A stretch of 64,000 nt of DNA, taken from contig NC_071355.1 in the NCBI RefSeq assembly GCF_943734655.1, forward strand, positions 11,946,768 through 12,010,767, in the 5' to 3' direction. The notes below the pieces were generated by a model, which saw only the letters and a list, made by a program, of their open reading frames with translations, did not search any database and was not told where the DNA came from. The DNA comes from Sabethes cyaneus. Lineage: Eukaryota > Arthropoda > Insecta > Diptera > Culicidae. The translations under genes were made by a program, and so were the position numbers. Below are positions 11,480-21,085 of this stretch, one piece after another (the stretch's first letter is position 1; the number at the start of each line of letters is the position of its first letter).

Positions 11480-11743
11480 GTGTGGATGTGGGTAGAAAAT
11501 ATAATTAAAAACAAATTAAAAGTACGAGTAGGAAACTCAACAGAAGTACTGAACATGTATATAGCAAACGGAAACAAACAATTGAAAACAGCTTATTGGA
11601 TTGTATCAGAGGTAACAGGCTATAATATGATTCACTACAAAAATGCATCGTTATTTGTTTTTAAAAACATTCTAAGAAGTAAACGCTGGAATCAAAGATC
11701 ATTCTTTAGAAAAACGTTTGGAAAATTTGGATTTAGTTTTTAA
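11480..11743 (+). CDS. Unrecognised basic 87-residue open frame inside the long-TIR element
   Basis: The frame from 11480 encodes a protein beginning MWMWVENIIKNKLKVRVGN and ending NQRSFFRKTFGKFGFSF. The C-terminal 35 residues are strongly basic and aromatic, and the stop is followed within about 40 bases by an AATAAA-like signal. It has no low-complexity bias, unlike most frames in the window. I do not recognise the family. It could be a remnant of a transposon-encoded protein, since it lies centrally between the element's inverted termini, or a chance frame. No start-site evidence was seen beyond the first ATG. Confidence 0.3.
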   Translation: MWMWVENIIKNKLKVRVGNSTEVLNMYIANGNKQLKTAYWIVSEVTGYNMIHYKNASLFVFKNILRSKRWNQRSFFRKTFGKFGFSF

Positions 11744-12234
11744 TTTTAGTATGTAAGAAAATATTGTAATTATTATCTTAATAAAAAAAATCAGAGGGGT
11801 TGTGTACAAGACACGACCGCATATATAGGTGACGCAGAACTACGTAAGTCTCTTTGTAGTGATAGTGGCATGTATTCATGCTTGTAATCATTCGATTCTT
11901 CATGTATACATGCTATATGCAACATATATCCATGCTACATGCGTTGCTACATTTATCAAAGTAGTAACAATGCATACGTTCAATTCTCAAAATATTGTGC
12001 ATTTGAAAACAATTTAACAAAATCAAGAACACAAACTAATGCTTTCCTGCTACCTTACTGAAATTAAAGATTGTTTTTACTATCCATGGTTTCCCACGTT
12101 GAAGGGATTTTACCAATTCAATCCTATTTTATCAACAGCACATCTTTTCACTATACTTCTAATGAAACGGCAAGCATGCGCATTCATACAGAGTCATATT
12201 ATAACCGAACACTACAGCTGTAGCACATTTTTCC

Positions 12235-12560
12235 AACACAGATATCAAATTCGCCGAGGTTTAATCGTCTCGCAGTAAAGAATTTGCGATCTGTTAGGAC
12301 AACGAACTTGTGTCATTTTTTCTGGCACACTTCCCTAACACAGACATCAGATTGGACTAGGTTTAATCGCGTTCGTAAGAAATCTGTTAACTCGAGGGGA
12401 CTTTGTCACTCTCTCTGGCGTACTTCCCAAGCAAGGACATCAAAATGGTCTAGGTTGAACCGCGGTGTTAAGAAATCTTGTTGAAATGAAGAAACTTTGT
12501 CACTTGTTTTGGCTTACTTCCCAAGCACAGATATCAAATTGGTATAGGTTTAGATCATCG
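12235..12560 (-). repeat. Tandem units of about 93-100 bp
   Basis: Three to four imperfect copies of a unit containing GGCNTACTTCCCAAGCANAGACATCA, a GGTCTAGGTTNAA-type segment and an AAGAAATCTTGTT-like end; each unit closes in ACTTTGTCAC. Copies begin near 12235, 12310, 12405 and 12500. The same unit in opposite orientation is at 4640-4820 and 51500-51612, so it is an intrinsic part of the GACGTAGGACTACGTC element family. Confidence 0.65.
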
Positions 12561-13132
12561 TAAAGAATCTTCCAACCAATCACGAAGCGCGAATTCTGGT
12601 AAAACATAGGTTCATTATTTTCAATTTTTCAATAGTTCAAAATCAAGAACCCATACTTTTCTTCATTTGGGTCAATTCTTAGAAGATTTTCCGATCGATT
12701 GTAAGAATATTGAAAATCGATCGGAAAACCGCTGAGCTATTAGCGCTCAAAACCTTTCATTTTTCGTGACGCTCACATTTTTCGATTTTTTGGAATGACA
12801 CCCTATCTCAAAACTTGCCGTAAGACGTAGTCCTACGTCAAAAAAAAAGCTAGGCAATTATAAAAAATTGGCCTGAAGAATATTGAGGAATCACAACGGG
12901 TGAACAGTACTGTAGGCTTTTTGTGATCTGCACCAGCATTTTATTGCATCAACTTTACGTAGTACTACGTTAAACAAGCGGTTGAATCTTGAAAACAACC
13001 TTCCACTTTTTTTTATCTTTTCATTGACTCTACAGCAGTTTGGCTTACTTATTTCTTGAGGAGAAGTTTAGGTTGTGGGCTCGAGTCTCACCTCCGATTA
13101 GTCAATAATTATAGCCCAATGGGTATGGGCAA

Positions 13133-14384
13133 TGGGGGCATAATAAGCATCTTAACTTGATGGCTAATTTTCGATGCTTAAATGACTGAATTTTTAAAAT
13201 GTTGTCAATGCAAAACATGAATTTAGTATCGATTATTAAAGGCATACTGTTTGCAAGTTACAAAATAGTTGTATAATCATGAAAATTGTAAGTTAAAGTC
13301 ATGCTTCAAAAACTACCAATCAATGGGGCATAATGAGCACCCTTATAAACACTGCCTGGGAGGTATATACAAGTACAAGAAGCACATAAACACATATCAC
13401 ACATTATTAACCGCTACCCGATTGACGCCTTGCAATCGAGTCGCAGAGGTTGCCTCTGGAGTACGCAAGGAAAGCTCCGGATGACGCTTTCGGAAGCCAC
13501 GCAACCAACCCCAACCAGCTAGCTGTATTTTGGTGTTAAAGACATGGGGTTTTCCATTTTTCTCTTCCAGCTAATATGCAAAGCTTCTGATTTCCCGGGT
13601 AGTAATATCGTACCATCCAACCTCCATTTCTAAAATATGGTTCACTAGCACTTGTTCTTCAGCAGGAGTGAAAACGATCTTAAAAGAACCGATTTGGACC
13701 ACCTCCAGCCCCGATGTTGCAGCTTCATATCTCTTCACATACGGGGATAGCATCTACCGTGGAATTCCGTGGTGCTTGGCGGCTTGTTTCGTGAATGTTC
13801 CGTCTCGCCTTACAGTGGTCAAGTCCGCTTGCAGGGCAATTTTTAACCAAGTCTGTCTTCCGGATTTCCTTTTATATGTAAGTACCATCACTATAAACAA
13901 ACACTGACGAGATGAACAAGAAAATTGACAAGCCTACTGAGATAAATTTGAGATTAGTTTATTCGACATAATGTGCTCGTTTCACCCCACATATAAGTGC
14001 TCATCTCGCCCCTAGCCAATTAGCCAAACGGGTTCTAACACTAATTATAGCAAAAAATCGAAACATCAGCGAAGGTGAAACGTGAGGTACAATGTATGCA
14101 TCATGTTGCAGTGTGCACATAATTGATTAAAATGTTTAAATGATTGTAAGAGCTTGTTTGGTAGTGCTCCAAAATTATATGTTTTTCATCGTTTGAGAAC
14201 CACATTAAGTTTTTTATTATATCTCCGTGTTTTGAAAGGAAATATCTCTTTTGTTTTGAAAAATAGGTACTGTAGTACCTACAGTAGTGTATCGCAATCA
14301 CATTTTATTACAAATTGCGTACTTTCGTAGAAAACAGGTGTGCCCATTTCGCCCCGTGTGCTCATTATGCCCCTATGCATAAGA
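13133..14384. repeat. Region bounded by inverted GGGGCATAATGAGCAC motifs
   Basis: GGGGGCATAATAAGCA at 13133 and the inverse GTGCTCATTATGCCCCTATG at 14360 form a candidate inverted pair. Internal relatives occur at 13322 (GGGGCATAATGAGCACCC) and, inverted, near 13970-14020. It may be a degenerate TIR element about 1.25 kb long. Mismatches and the lack of a target duplication leave this uncertain. Confidence 0.35.
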
Positions 14385-14535
14385 TTTTGAATTGTATTTA
14401 AAATTAAAGTTGAAATTGGATTAAAATTCGACTTGAGACTAGATTGGAAATTACATTTGAAAATAGACTTTAAATTGGAATTCATATTATATTTGAAACT
14501 GGACTTGAAATCAGTCTTTAAATTTGACTTAAACA
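14385..14535 (+). repeat. Block B array (GAAATTGGACTTG-like)
   Basis: About twelve degenerate 11-13-bp units of the type GAAATTGGATT / GAAACTGGACTTG. Same family as 3440-3645 and 18905-19140. Minus-strand frames here give N/K/S/F-rich peptides that are artefacts. Confidence 0.7.
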
Positions 14536-14954
14536 TGTTTTGCCCTTTTTCCGGGTTATCCAGCTGGTCGCTTAATAGCGTGTAAAACTCTATGCCGGGC
14601 CTTTTTGTGTTGCCATCATCATAGTATCAGGGAGACCTCAAACACCAGTTCTACCTAACGCGATAGGCAATGTCGCCCCCTAAAACACAGTTAGAGCCTC
14701 AAGCCTATGCCCACAGGCAGAAGCATTCCGGCACTGTGCGGACTCCACGAACTGATCTCTCTACCAAAGGCCGGAATATCTTATTTTGAATATACACATG
14801 ATGCTGACGATGATGATGAGAGGAAAAAGTAAATTTGGATCCCATTTGAAATCATAAAAGTATTTTAACATATACCCACATTCAGAAGTAAACGTGACCG
14901 CTGTTCATTCACTAATTAGTTAAAAAGCCCCACGTCAAGGTCCAGTTCTATTGT

Positions 14955-15205
14955 AGAGAGAGTTTAAATTTGACTTAGAATTGAACGTGAAATTGGAATT
15001 AAATTAGACATAAATTTGGGCTAGTTGAAACTTGAAGTTTCCCTCCAAACCGAACATGAATACAAAATTAGACATGAAGTATTACTTGAAATTGAAATTG
15101 ACATTTTTCGTCTTGTCTTCTTACACGTTTTCCCTTACTTAGTCCTGTGTTTTCACCTTGTTCCGATTTATGTCCTTCTCTGTTCGATTTTCTTGGTTTG
15201 TTCGG
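14955..15205 (+). repeat. Composite repeat, blocks B and C (short copy)
   Basis: Block B units (14955-15110) run into a short pyrimidine block C (15110-15205) through GAAATTGACATTTTTCGTCT. The same junction is seen at 3610-3640 (GAATTGACATTTTCGGTCTT) and 26470-26490. The conserved junction shows that B and C are one composite unit and not chance neighbours. Confidence 0.7.
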
Positions 15206-15639
15206 AGGTGGAATTCAACCCTGAACCTGATTAAATATTTCACTCAGCGAATTGAGTACAGTGTAGTTAGTTATAACAAATGATGCTATAATTTGATGCA
15301 ATGAGAACATTGCGTTCTCCTATTTCCCTTTATAAAATAATTTACACATACTTGCATATCTCATCGATCACACATCATTAAAATTTGTACGAATAAGCCT
15401 TTGTTAAGTTAGTTATTAAAAAAGTCGTTAACAGAACCACATGTGTTCATTTTTCTCGAACCGAATCTTACTTTGGTTATCTCCAGTCCGCCGCGGTCGT
15501 TTTCCTAAAGTGTGGAAAGTTAATCCACATTGTCGTTGTCGCGAAATAAAGCAAATTAAGTTCACGAAGTCCTTTCATTAGCGGACAAATTGTCGTGTCG
15601 AAGTCCGCGAAGTTTGCGCGGACATGGTTTTTGGATGTT

Positions 15640-15715
15640 CTCACTTTCCATCCGTTTTTCCTTTTTCTCTTGGTTTTCTTTTTTTCTGTCCCGTGCTTCC
15701 TGTTTCGGATTACCT
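15640..15715 (+). repeat. Pyrimidine-rich repeat (block C), short tract
   Basis: A short C/T-rich piece with CCGTTTTTCC and TCTGTCCCGTGCTTCC. It ends at the GGCCGAA-rich left flank of the Helitron region. It is probably the 5' part of the tract that resumes at 17235, with the 15720-17232 segment inserted between. Confidence 0.6.
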
Positions 15716-15720
15716 ACGAT

Positions 15721-15786
15721 TGGCTGAAACACAAATGGCCGAATCACAAAAGGCCGAAACACAAATGGCCGAACGTCATATTCGGC
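15721..15786 (-). repeat. GGCCGAA-rich tract, left arm
   Basis: Four to five copies of a 14-15-bp unit of the type ACACAAATGGCCGAA. The reverse-complement unit forms the tract at 17092-17232, so the two tracts are inverted arms around the Helitron remnant. A third tract lies at 32275-32335. Confidence 0.7.
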
Positions 15787-15798
15787 CAAATCGCTTAA

Positions 15799-15899
15799 GG
15801 TGAAACGGTACGGAAGCCAACATGGCCGAATCCATAGCTTTCATATGCTCACATTGACGCCATTTTTCCGGCCATGTTGGGATTCAGTACCGTATCACC
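15799..15899. mobile_element. 101-bp TTAA-flanked hairpin MITE
   Basis: Flanked by TTAA at 15795-15798 and 15900-15903. The termini GGTGAAACGGTACGGAA and (inverse) GGTGATACGGTACTGAA are inverted repeats that continue into a shared CAACATGGCCG, giving roughly 33-bp arms in a 101-bp element. It is one of the smallest complete TIR elements in the window. TTAA duplication suggests mobilisation by a piggyBac-like or other TTAA-specific transposase. Confidence 0.85.
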
Positions 15900-15929
15900 T
15901 TAATGGGCTGAAAATACCCTCCCGTGCCC

Positions 15930-16496
15930 TATCGTCTGGGATGAATGCACCAATGGCACACAAACGAGCATTAAAGGCACTCGACTGGACGATGAAAGAT
16001 CTGCGAAATAACTACGACATTTTGGAGGTGCAATGATACTGCTGTCAGGTGATTTCCGACAAACACTTCCAGCTATTCCGTGAACGACGGTAGCGGCTTA
16101 AATCGATTCTTGCCTAAAGCTGTCGTGTTTGTGGCGCCATGTGAGGAAGCAGCAGTTGACGACGAACATGCGCGTTGCGTTGCAAAACGATTCGTCTTCA
16201 GAGATTTTCTCGAATCAATTGCATGCGATCGGCACTAGAGAAGTACCAATTGACGCTTCCACTGATCGATTGATTTCATTCTCGCGATTTTGGCAGTGAA
16301 AAATAAGGATGTGGATGATTTGAATTTTATAATGCAAAATGAGATTCCCGGACACTTTCATACATTCAATTCAATTGATTGTGTGACTAATCCTGAAGAA
16401 GTAACGAAAAATGTAACTTTATAAAAAGGTGATGTAATAAACAACATGACGTGGAATGGTATTTTGTGGCAGTACGAAGTTTGCCGGGTCGCCTAG
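15930..16496 (+). pseudogene. Helitron helicase (Pif1-type) remnant and Helitron 3' end
   Basis: Broken frames give Pif1-type SF1 helicase motifs in order: WDEC (motif II) near 15940, MAHKRALKALDWTMKDLRNN at 15953-16012, then motif III ILLSGDFRQTLPAIP near 16034-16080. Further on are an FVAPCEEAAV-like stretch and VDDLNFIMQNEIPG near 16310-16350. A one-base frameshift separates motif II from the next block. The region ends TTTGCCGGGTCGCCTAG followed by T at 16497, matching the CTAG-T 3' boundary of insect Helitrons. The Rep domain and 5' end are absent. Helitrons replicate by rolling-circle transposition; this copy is inactive. Confidence 0.85.
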
Positions 16497-16719
16497 TTTT
16501 ATTATAATTGTAACAATTGAACGAAGATAAAAGAAGGGGAATGTTTCATAATCCGCTCTCGAGTACACAAACTTTATGAATATTAATCTAATGATAATAA
16601 TGATCATTAACGCAAGCAGAAGATAACTGGTAGGGGGATTGTCGTCAGACTATATAAACACAAAACATTTCAGACCAATTTGGTACAAGTTGACAATAGT
16701 TTTATACTTCAACAGCTCA

Positions 16720-17000
16720 TCATGTCGTGATCGGAATTAGATACACTTGTGATCGGAATTGGAACCACCCCTTAAAATTGATGATCGGAATTAGGTGCAC
16801 TGACACATCATACTTTTATGCATTTTTTGTAACTTTCGGTAAACAATTTAGGCATTTTCATATTTTTCCATGAAACATTATTGAAAATACTTGCTAAAGA
16901 CACATACCATGTAAATAAATGTCAAAGCTTTATTTTTCAGTGAGGACTTAAAGATGAATCATGCCTTAGGTGATCAGAATTAGGTGCTTTCACGGTATTC
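16720..17000 (+). repeat. Four spaced GATCGGAATTAG motifs
   Basis: GATCGGAATTAG-like motifs recur at about 16730, 16752, 16783 and 16971, mostly followed by GTGCAC or ATACAC. They are direct, not inverted, which resembles the subterminal repeats of a MITE or Helitron end. No complete element could be bounded. Confidence 0.4.
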
Positions 17001-17091
17001 CATATTTTGTTTTTTGTTTGACTAAAGTTATTGGTTAGCTACTTGTCAACTCTTGTTTTTATTAAATAGTTATTTAGGTATTCTGAAAAAA

Positions 17092-17232
17092 ATCGGCCTT
17101 TCGTGATTCGGCCATTTGTAATTCGGCTATTCGTGATACGGCCTTTCGTAATTCAGCCTTGTGTGACTGTTGTTGAAATTCGGCCATTCATGATTCGGCC
17201 ATTTGTGTTTCGGCCATTCAGTATCAGCCCCC
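17092..17232 (+). repeat. GGCCGAA-rich tract, right arm
   Basis: About nine copies of a unit like ATTCGGCCATTTGTG / ATTCGGCCTTTCGTG. It is the reverse complement of the 15721-15786 tract. The right border reads CATTCAGTATCAGCC. Together the arms enclose about 1.4 kb containing the 101-bp MITE and the Helitron remnant. Confidence 0.75.
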
Positions 17233-17234
17233 TG

Positions 17235-18290
17235 TTTCAGTGTTTCGGTTTTCTTCGTTTTCGGGTTCATTTTTTATGTTTTTATTATTTGCAATCCTGT
17301 TTTTTCTTATGCTTTGCAGTCGTTTATTGTTGTTTTCTTTCCCGTTTGCAGTCCTTTCTCTTCTCTTTTCTCCTTTTTTGTTTCCAGTTTTCGTATTTTT
17401 AACACCTTTTATTTCTGAGTAACGAATTACCTCTGTTCAGTTTTCGTCTTTTTTCCCGTTGTTCCCCATTTCTCCTCTTTAACTGTATCGTTTTTGTCAC
17501 TTTCAATCCCGACTTTCTTCTTTCATGGTTTGCGTCTTGTTTTTGTTTTTTACTTCTTTTCTATCCCGTTTTTCGTTCGTACGTCTGCTCCGTTCTTCCT
17601 CGTATTATGTCCTGTTTTTCCACCTTTCTCCATCACGTTCTGGTTTTCTTTTCCGTTTCATTTCGTTTTCATGTTTTCCTCTCCATGTTATTTTCATTTC
17701 TGTCCTATTTTTCCTCGTTTCTGTGCTTATTTCACCACTCTCCTGCTATCGTTTTTTATCTTCTATTGTCCTGTTTTTCTCTTTTTCTGTACAATCTATT
17801 CCATTTTTTTCTCGTTTTCTTTGGGATTCTTTCTACTTTTCTCCATTGCCGGAACTAGCGCTCATTTCTAGGGGAAGTTATAGCCCCCGGAATTTTTTTC
17901 GACCATTTTATATGGTCAGCCAGCTCCATTTTTCTAGGGGGGGGGGTGTTAAATCTCTCCTATGGGGGATTAGCCCCCCCTAGTTTCGCAAATGCTTTTC
18001 TCTAATTTTTCTTTTTTCTTCTCCGTTTCTCATCCTTTTCTGTCCATTCTCCTCATTTTTCACCTGGTTTTCTCTCTTTTTCTCATCGGTTTTCTTCTTT
18101 TCCATTGTTTTATCTCTTGTTATGACCCGATTTCTCTCCAATTCTATCAAGTTATTTCGTTTTTTGCCAGTTTTTATTCTTTTATCTCTCGAGTTTCTCC
18201 TCTGTTTCTAACCCGTTTGTCCAGTATTTGTCACTTCAAAATACTGCTGTCTCATTTTTCGTTTTCTGCTTCTTTTTCTAAAGAGCAGCA
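17235..18290 (+). repeat. Pyrimidine-rich repeat (block C), tract 5
   Basis: A 1-kb C/T-rich tract with many TCCCGTTTTT variants, interrupted near 17860-17990 by a G-rich phrase (AGGGGGGGGGG) and its C-rich partner. Frames of 99-152 codons inside it are composition artefacts. Confidence 0.78.
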
Positions 18291-18294
18291 GGAG

Positions 18295-18904
18295 ACGTAC
18301 TACCGCTAGATCCATTGGCAATCCATCTGTGAATATGCTAATGAAAATTTTTTGTATGCAAAACTTTTTACTCTACGTCATTTTATTCATTAGATATGAT
18401 TTTTTGATTTAAAGAAATACTCAGAAATAACCAAAAATGTCATCATGAATTTTTTATCATTAAACGATTAGAAATTGGTAAACAAGTAAAAAACTTTATA
18501 ACGGTAATTTTTGTACAATCAACGGAGGGGACGGTAGTAAAAAGTAGTGAAACCAAGATGTGGATAGAATCCAAACGGAATGGGGCCAAACGTGAAAGAG
18601 AAAGAGTGGAAAATAGGTAAGGTTGGCGTTTGAAGCATTGCTCAAGAAGTCATGTACCGTTCTTTTCCATCCAAGCTGGGCCCTTCACGCCTAATCCCGC
18701 ATTCTATTCGGATCCTAAGAACATCTTTGTTTCATTACTTTCTTCTACCATCCCCTCCATTGTTGATCCAGAAACTACCCTTATAAACATTAATTACATG
18801 CCTGACTTACAAGGTCAAGATAAAAAAACAAAGGTTAGAATAAGAAAAAAATATTTTAAAAAATCCATGTGACTCAACATGATTTTCCGATTTTTCCTCG
18901 GAGT
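18295..18904. other. Unclassified interval
   Basis: No transposon or domain recognised. An 80-codon frame at 18630-18872 (serine/proline-rich centre, lysine-rich end) has no recognisable motif or splice context and is left uncalled. Confidence 0.3.
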
Positions 18905-19140
18905 TTTCCACAAAATTGGACTTAAAAATGGAAATGAATTGGTTTTAAATTGGACTTGAAACTAGACTTTAAATTGGATTTGAAATCGGGCTTGACGTTA
19001 TAATTGAAGATGAACTTAAAATCGAAACTGAAATTAGACTTGCCAATGGACATAAAAGTGATCTTGAAAATGAACTTAAAGTAGAAATTAAAATTGCAAT
19101 TAAATTGGATTTAAATTGCACTTGAAATTGTGTTTGGACT
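18905..19140 (+). repeat. Block B array adjoining the minisatellite
   Basis: GAAATTGGACTTGAAACTAG-type units continue without a boundary into the GAAACTGCTC minisatellite that follows. This suggests the minisatellite arose by drift and expansion of the same 11-bp unit. Confidence 0.7.
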
Positions 19141-20995
19141 TGGACTTGAAACTTCGTAAAACGTCCTGAAGTTCGCTTGCAACTGCTTGGAAACTGATGG
19201 AACTGAAGTTCGTCGCAATCTGCTGTAAAACTGTTCCGAAACTGTTCGGAAACTACCATGAAAGTGACCTGAAGTTGGTCAGACACCATTTTACAACTGC
19301 TCAGCAACTGCAGAGAAACTGATCTGAAACTACTCTGGAACGACTCAGAAGCTGCTTTTTAAATTGATCTGAAACTATTTTCTAACTGTTCAGAAACTGG
19401 CTATCTAAATTAAATTTGTGTGTTAGAATTTATTCTAAACCTGTTTAAAAACTGCCTTAGAATTGCCTTGAAACTGCTGTGTAACTGCTCAGTAACATCT
19501 CAAAAATTTGAAAATTTGAAACTACTGTGAAATTGTTCTTAATATGCTTATAAATTGCTCTGAAACTATTCTGAAGTTGCTCTGAAACTGCTCAAAAGCT
19601 TCTTGAAAACTGCTCTAAAGCTGCTGTAATGCTATTAAAGAATATGTTTAAAACTGTTTGAAATGTCTTAAAGTTGCTTGGATTCAGACTCTGCCTTGAA
19701 GATCTTAGGAAACTGCTGTGAAATTGTTCCGGAACTGTTTTAAAACTACACTGAAAGTTGCCTGAAATTGTTAAGAAACCATACTAGAACTGCTCAACAA
19801 CTGTCTTGAAACTGCTCAGAATCTAGCCTGAAGCTACTCTGGAACTGCATTTGAACTGATCTGAAACTGTTTTCAAACTACTCGGAAACTGACTAAACTG
19901 TCTGAACTAAGTTTGTCTGTCAGAATTTTTTCTAAACCTGCTGAGAAACTGTCTTAGAATTGCACTGAAACTGTTGTGTAACTGGTCAAAAACTTCTCCG
20001 AAAATATTCTCAAACTGCTCTTAATACCTATGATTAGAAACTACTCTGAAACTATTCTGAAGTTCCTCTGAAATTGCTCTTATACTGCTGTAAAACTATT
20101 CAAGAACATGTTTAAAACTGTCGTTTAAAAATTTCTTGAAACTACCTTAAAACCACTCAGAAACTGATCTCAGGTTCTTCGAAAACTTCTGTAAAATTGT
20201 TCCGAAACTGTTCGAAAACTACTTTGAAATTTGCCTAAAATGGTTGAGAAACCATGCTAGAACTGCTAAGCAACTGTTTTAAAACTGCTCAGAATCTGGT
20301 CTGCAACTGCTTTTGAACTGATCTGGAACTGTTTTCAAACTGCTCAGAAACTGACTGAACTGTCTGAACTAAGTTTGTCTGTCAGAATTTTATCTAAACC
20401 TGCTAAGAAACTGTCTTAGAATTGCTCTGAAACTACTGTGTAACTGGTCAGAACCTTCTCAGAAAATGTTCTAAAACTGCTCTTAATACCTATGCTTAGA
20501 AACTACTCTGAAACTATTCTGAAGTTCCTCTGAAACCGCTGTGAAAGTGCTCAAAAACTTCTCGGAAACTGCTCTAAGGTTGCTGTATAGCTATTCAAGA
20601 ACATGTTCAAAACTGTTTGAAATACCTTGAAACTGCCTTAAAACCACTCAAAAACTGCTCTGAAGTTCTTCGGAAACTGCTGTGAAATTGTCCCGAAACT
20701 GTTCGGAAACTACTTGGGAATTTACCTGATATTGTTGAGAAACCATGCTAGAACTGCTAAGCAACTGTCTTAAAACTGATTTGAAACTACTATAAAACTG
20801 GTCTGAAACTGCTTAGGATCTAGTCTAGTCAGGAATTACCCAGCAGTTGCTTTAGAATTGATCTGAAACTGCTTTCAAAATGCACTGAAAATACTTTCAA
20901 ATGACCCTGAAACTGCTCTAAGTTTGCCTGAAAGTACTTAGAAACTATTCCGACACTGCTTAGTAACTATCTTAGAATTGAACCACAAACAGTTC
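19141..20995 (+). repeat. 1.85-kb degenerate 11-bp minisatellite with a higher-order period
   Basis: More than 150 copies of an approximately 11-bp unit, GAAACTGCTCT and variants. A higher-order repeat of about 460-500 bp is superimposed: the marker phrase TTTGTNTGTNAGAATTTNNTCTAAACCTG recurs near 19415, 19912 and 20374, each followed by ACTGNCTTAGAATTGC-like text. No transcript or protein is implied. Confidence 0.85.
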
Positions 20996-21085
20996 AAAAC
21001 CAGCACCAAAACTTCTAAAGAGGAAGTCCTAACTCTACAAGCATTTTTGATGTATACATAAATAAACAAATAAATAAATAAATAA
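20996..21085 (+). repeat. A-rich tail after the minisatellite
   Basis: The array ends at an ACCACAAACAGTTC-like phrase, followed by ATGTATACATA and an AAATA-rich run (AATAAATAAATAAATAAA near 21066). This resembles the 3' tail of a retroposed sequence; no source element was recognised. Confidence 0.4.

Larger units (their letters stand above)
11275..12843. mobile_element. Long-TIR element with GACGTAGGACTACGTC termini
   Basis: The left end (TTTGACGTAGGACTACGTC) and the right end (GACGTAGTCCTACGTCAAA) are inverted. Weaker inverted similarity extends about 110 bp inward, through GGGTGNCAT and a GTGACACAAAAAGTGATAG / GTCACGAAAAATGAAAGG pair. Each terminus is itself nearly palindromic (GACGTAG-GA-CTACGTC). 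The interior holds one 87-codon frame (11480-11743), a poly(A)-signal-like AATAAA near 11781, a repeat phrase starting GGTTGTGTACAAGACACGAC at 11799, and about three tandem 93-bp units at 12245-12560. Partial copies: 4309-4830, and 47050-47195 with 51318-51612. No transposase recognised. Confidence 0.65.

Noticed and set aside
17203..18309. Membrane-protein-like frames of 60-152 codons
   Set aside because: Same pyrimidine-tract artefact; three overlapping frames are open together.
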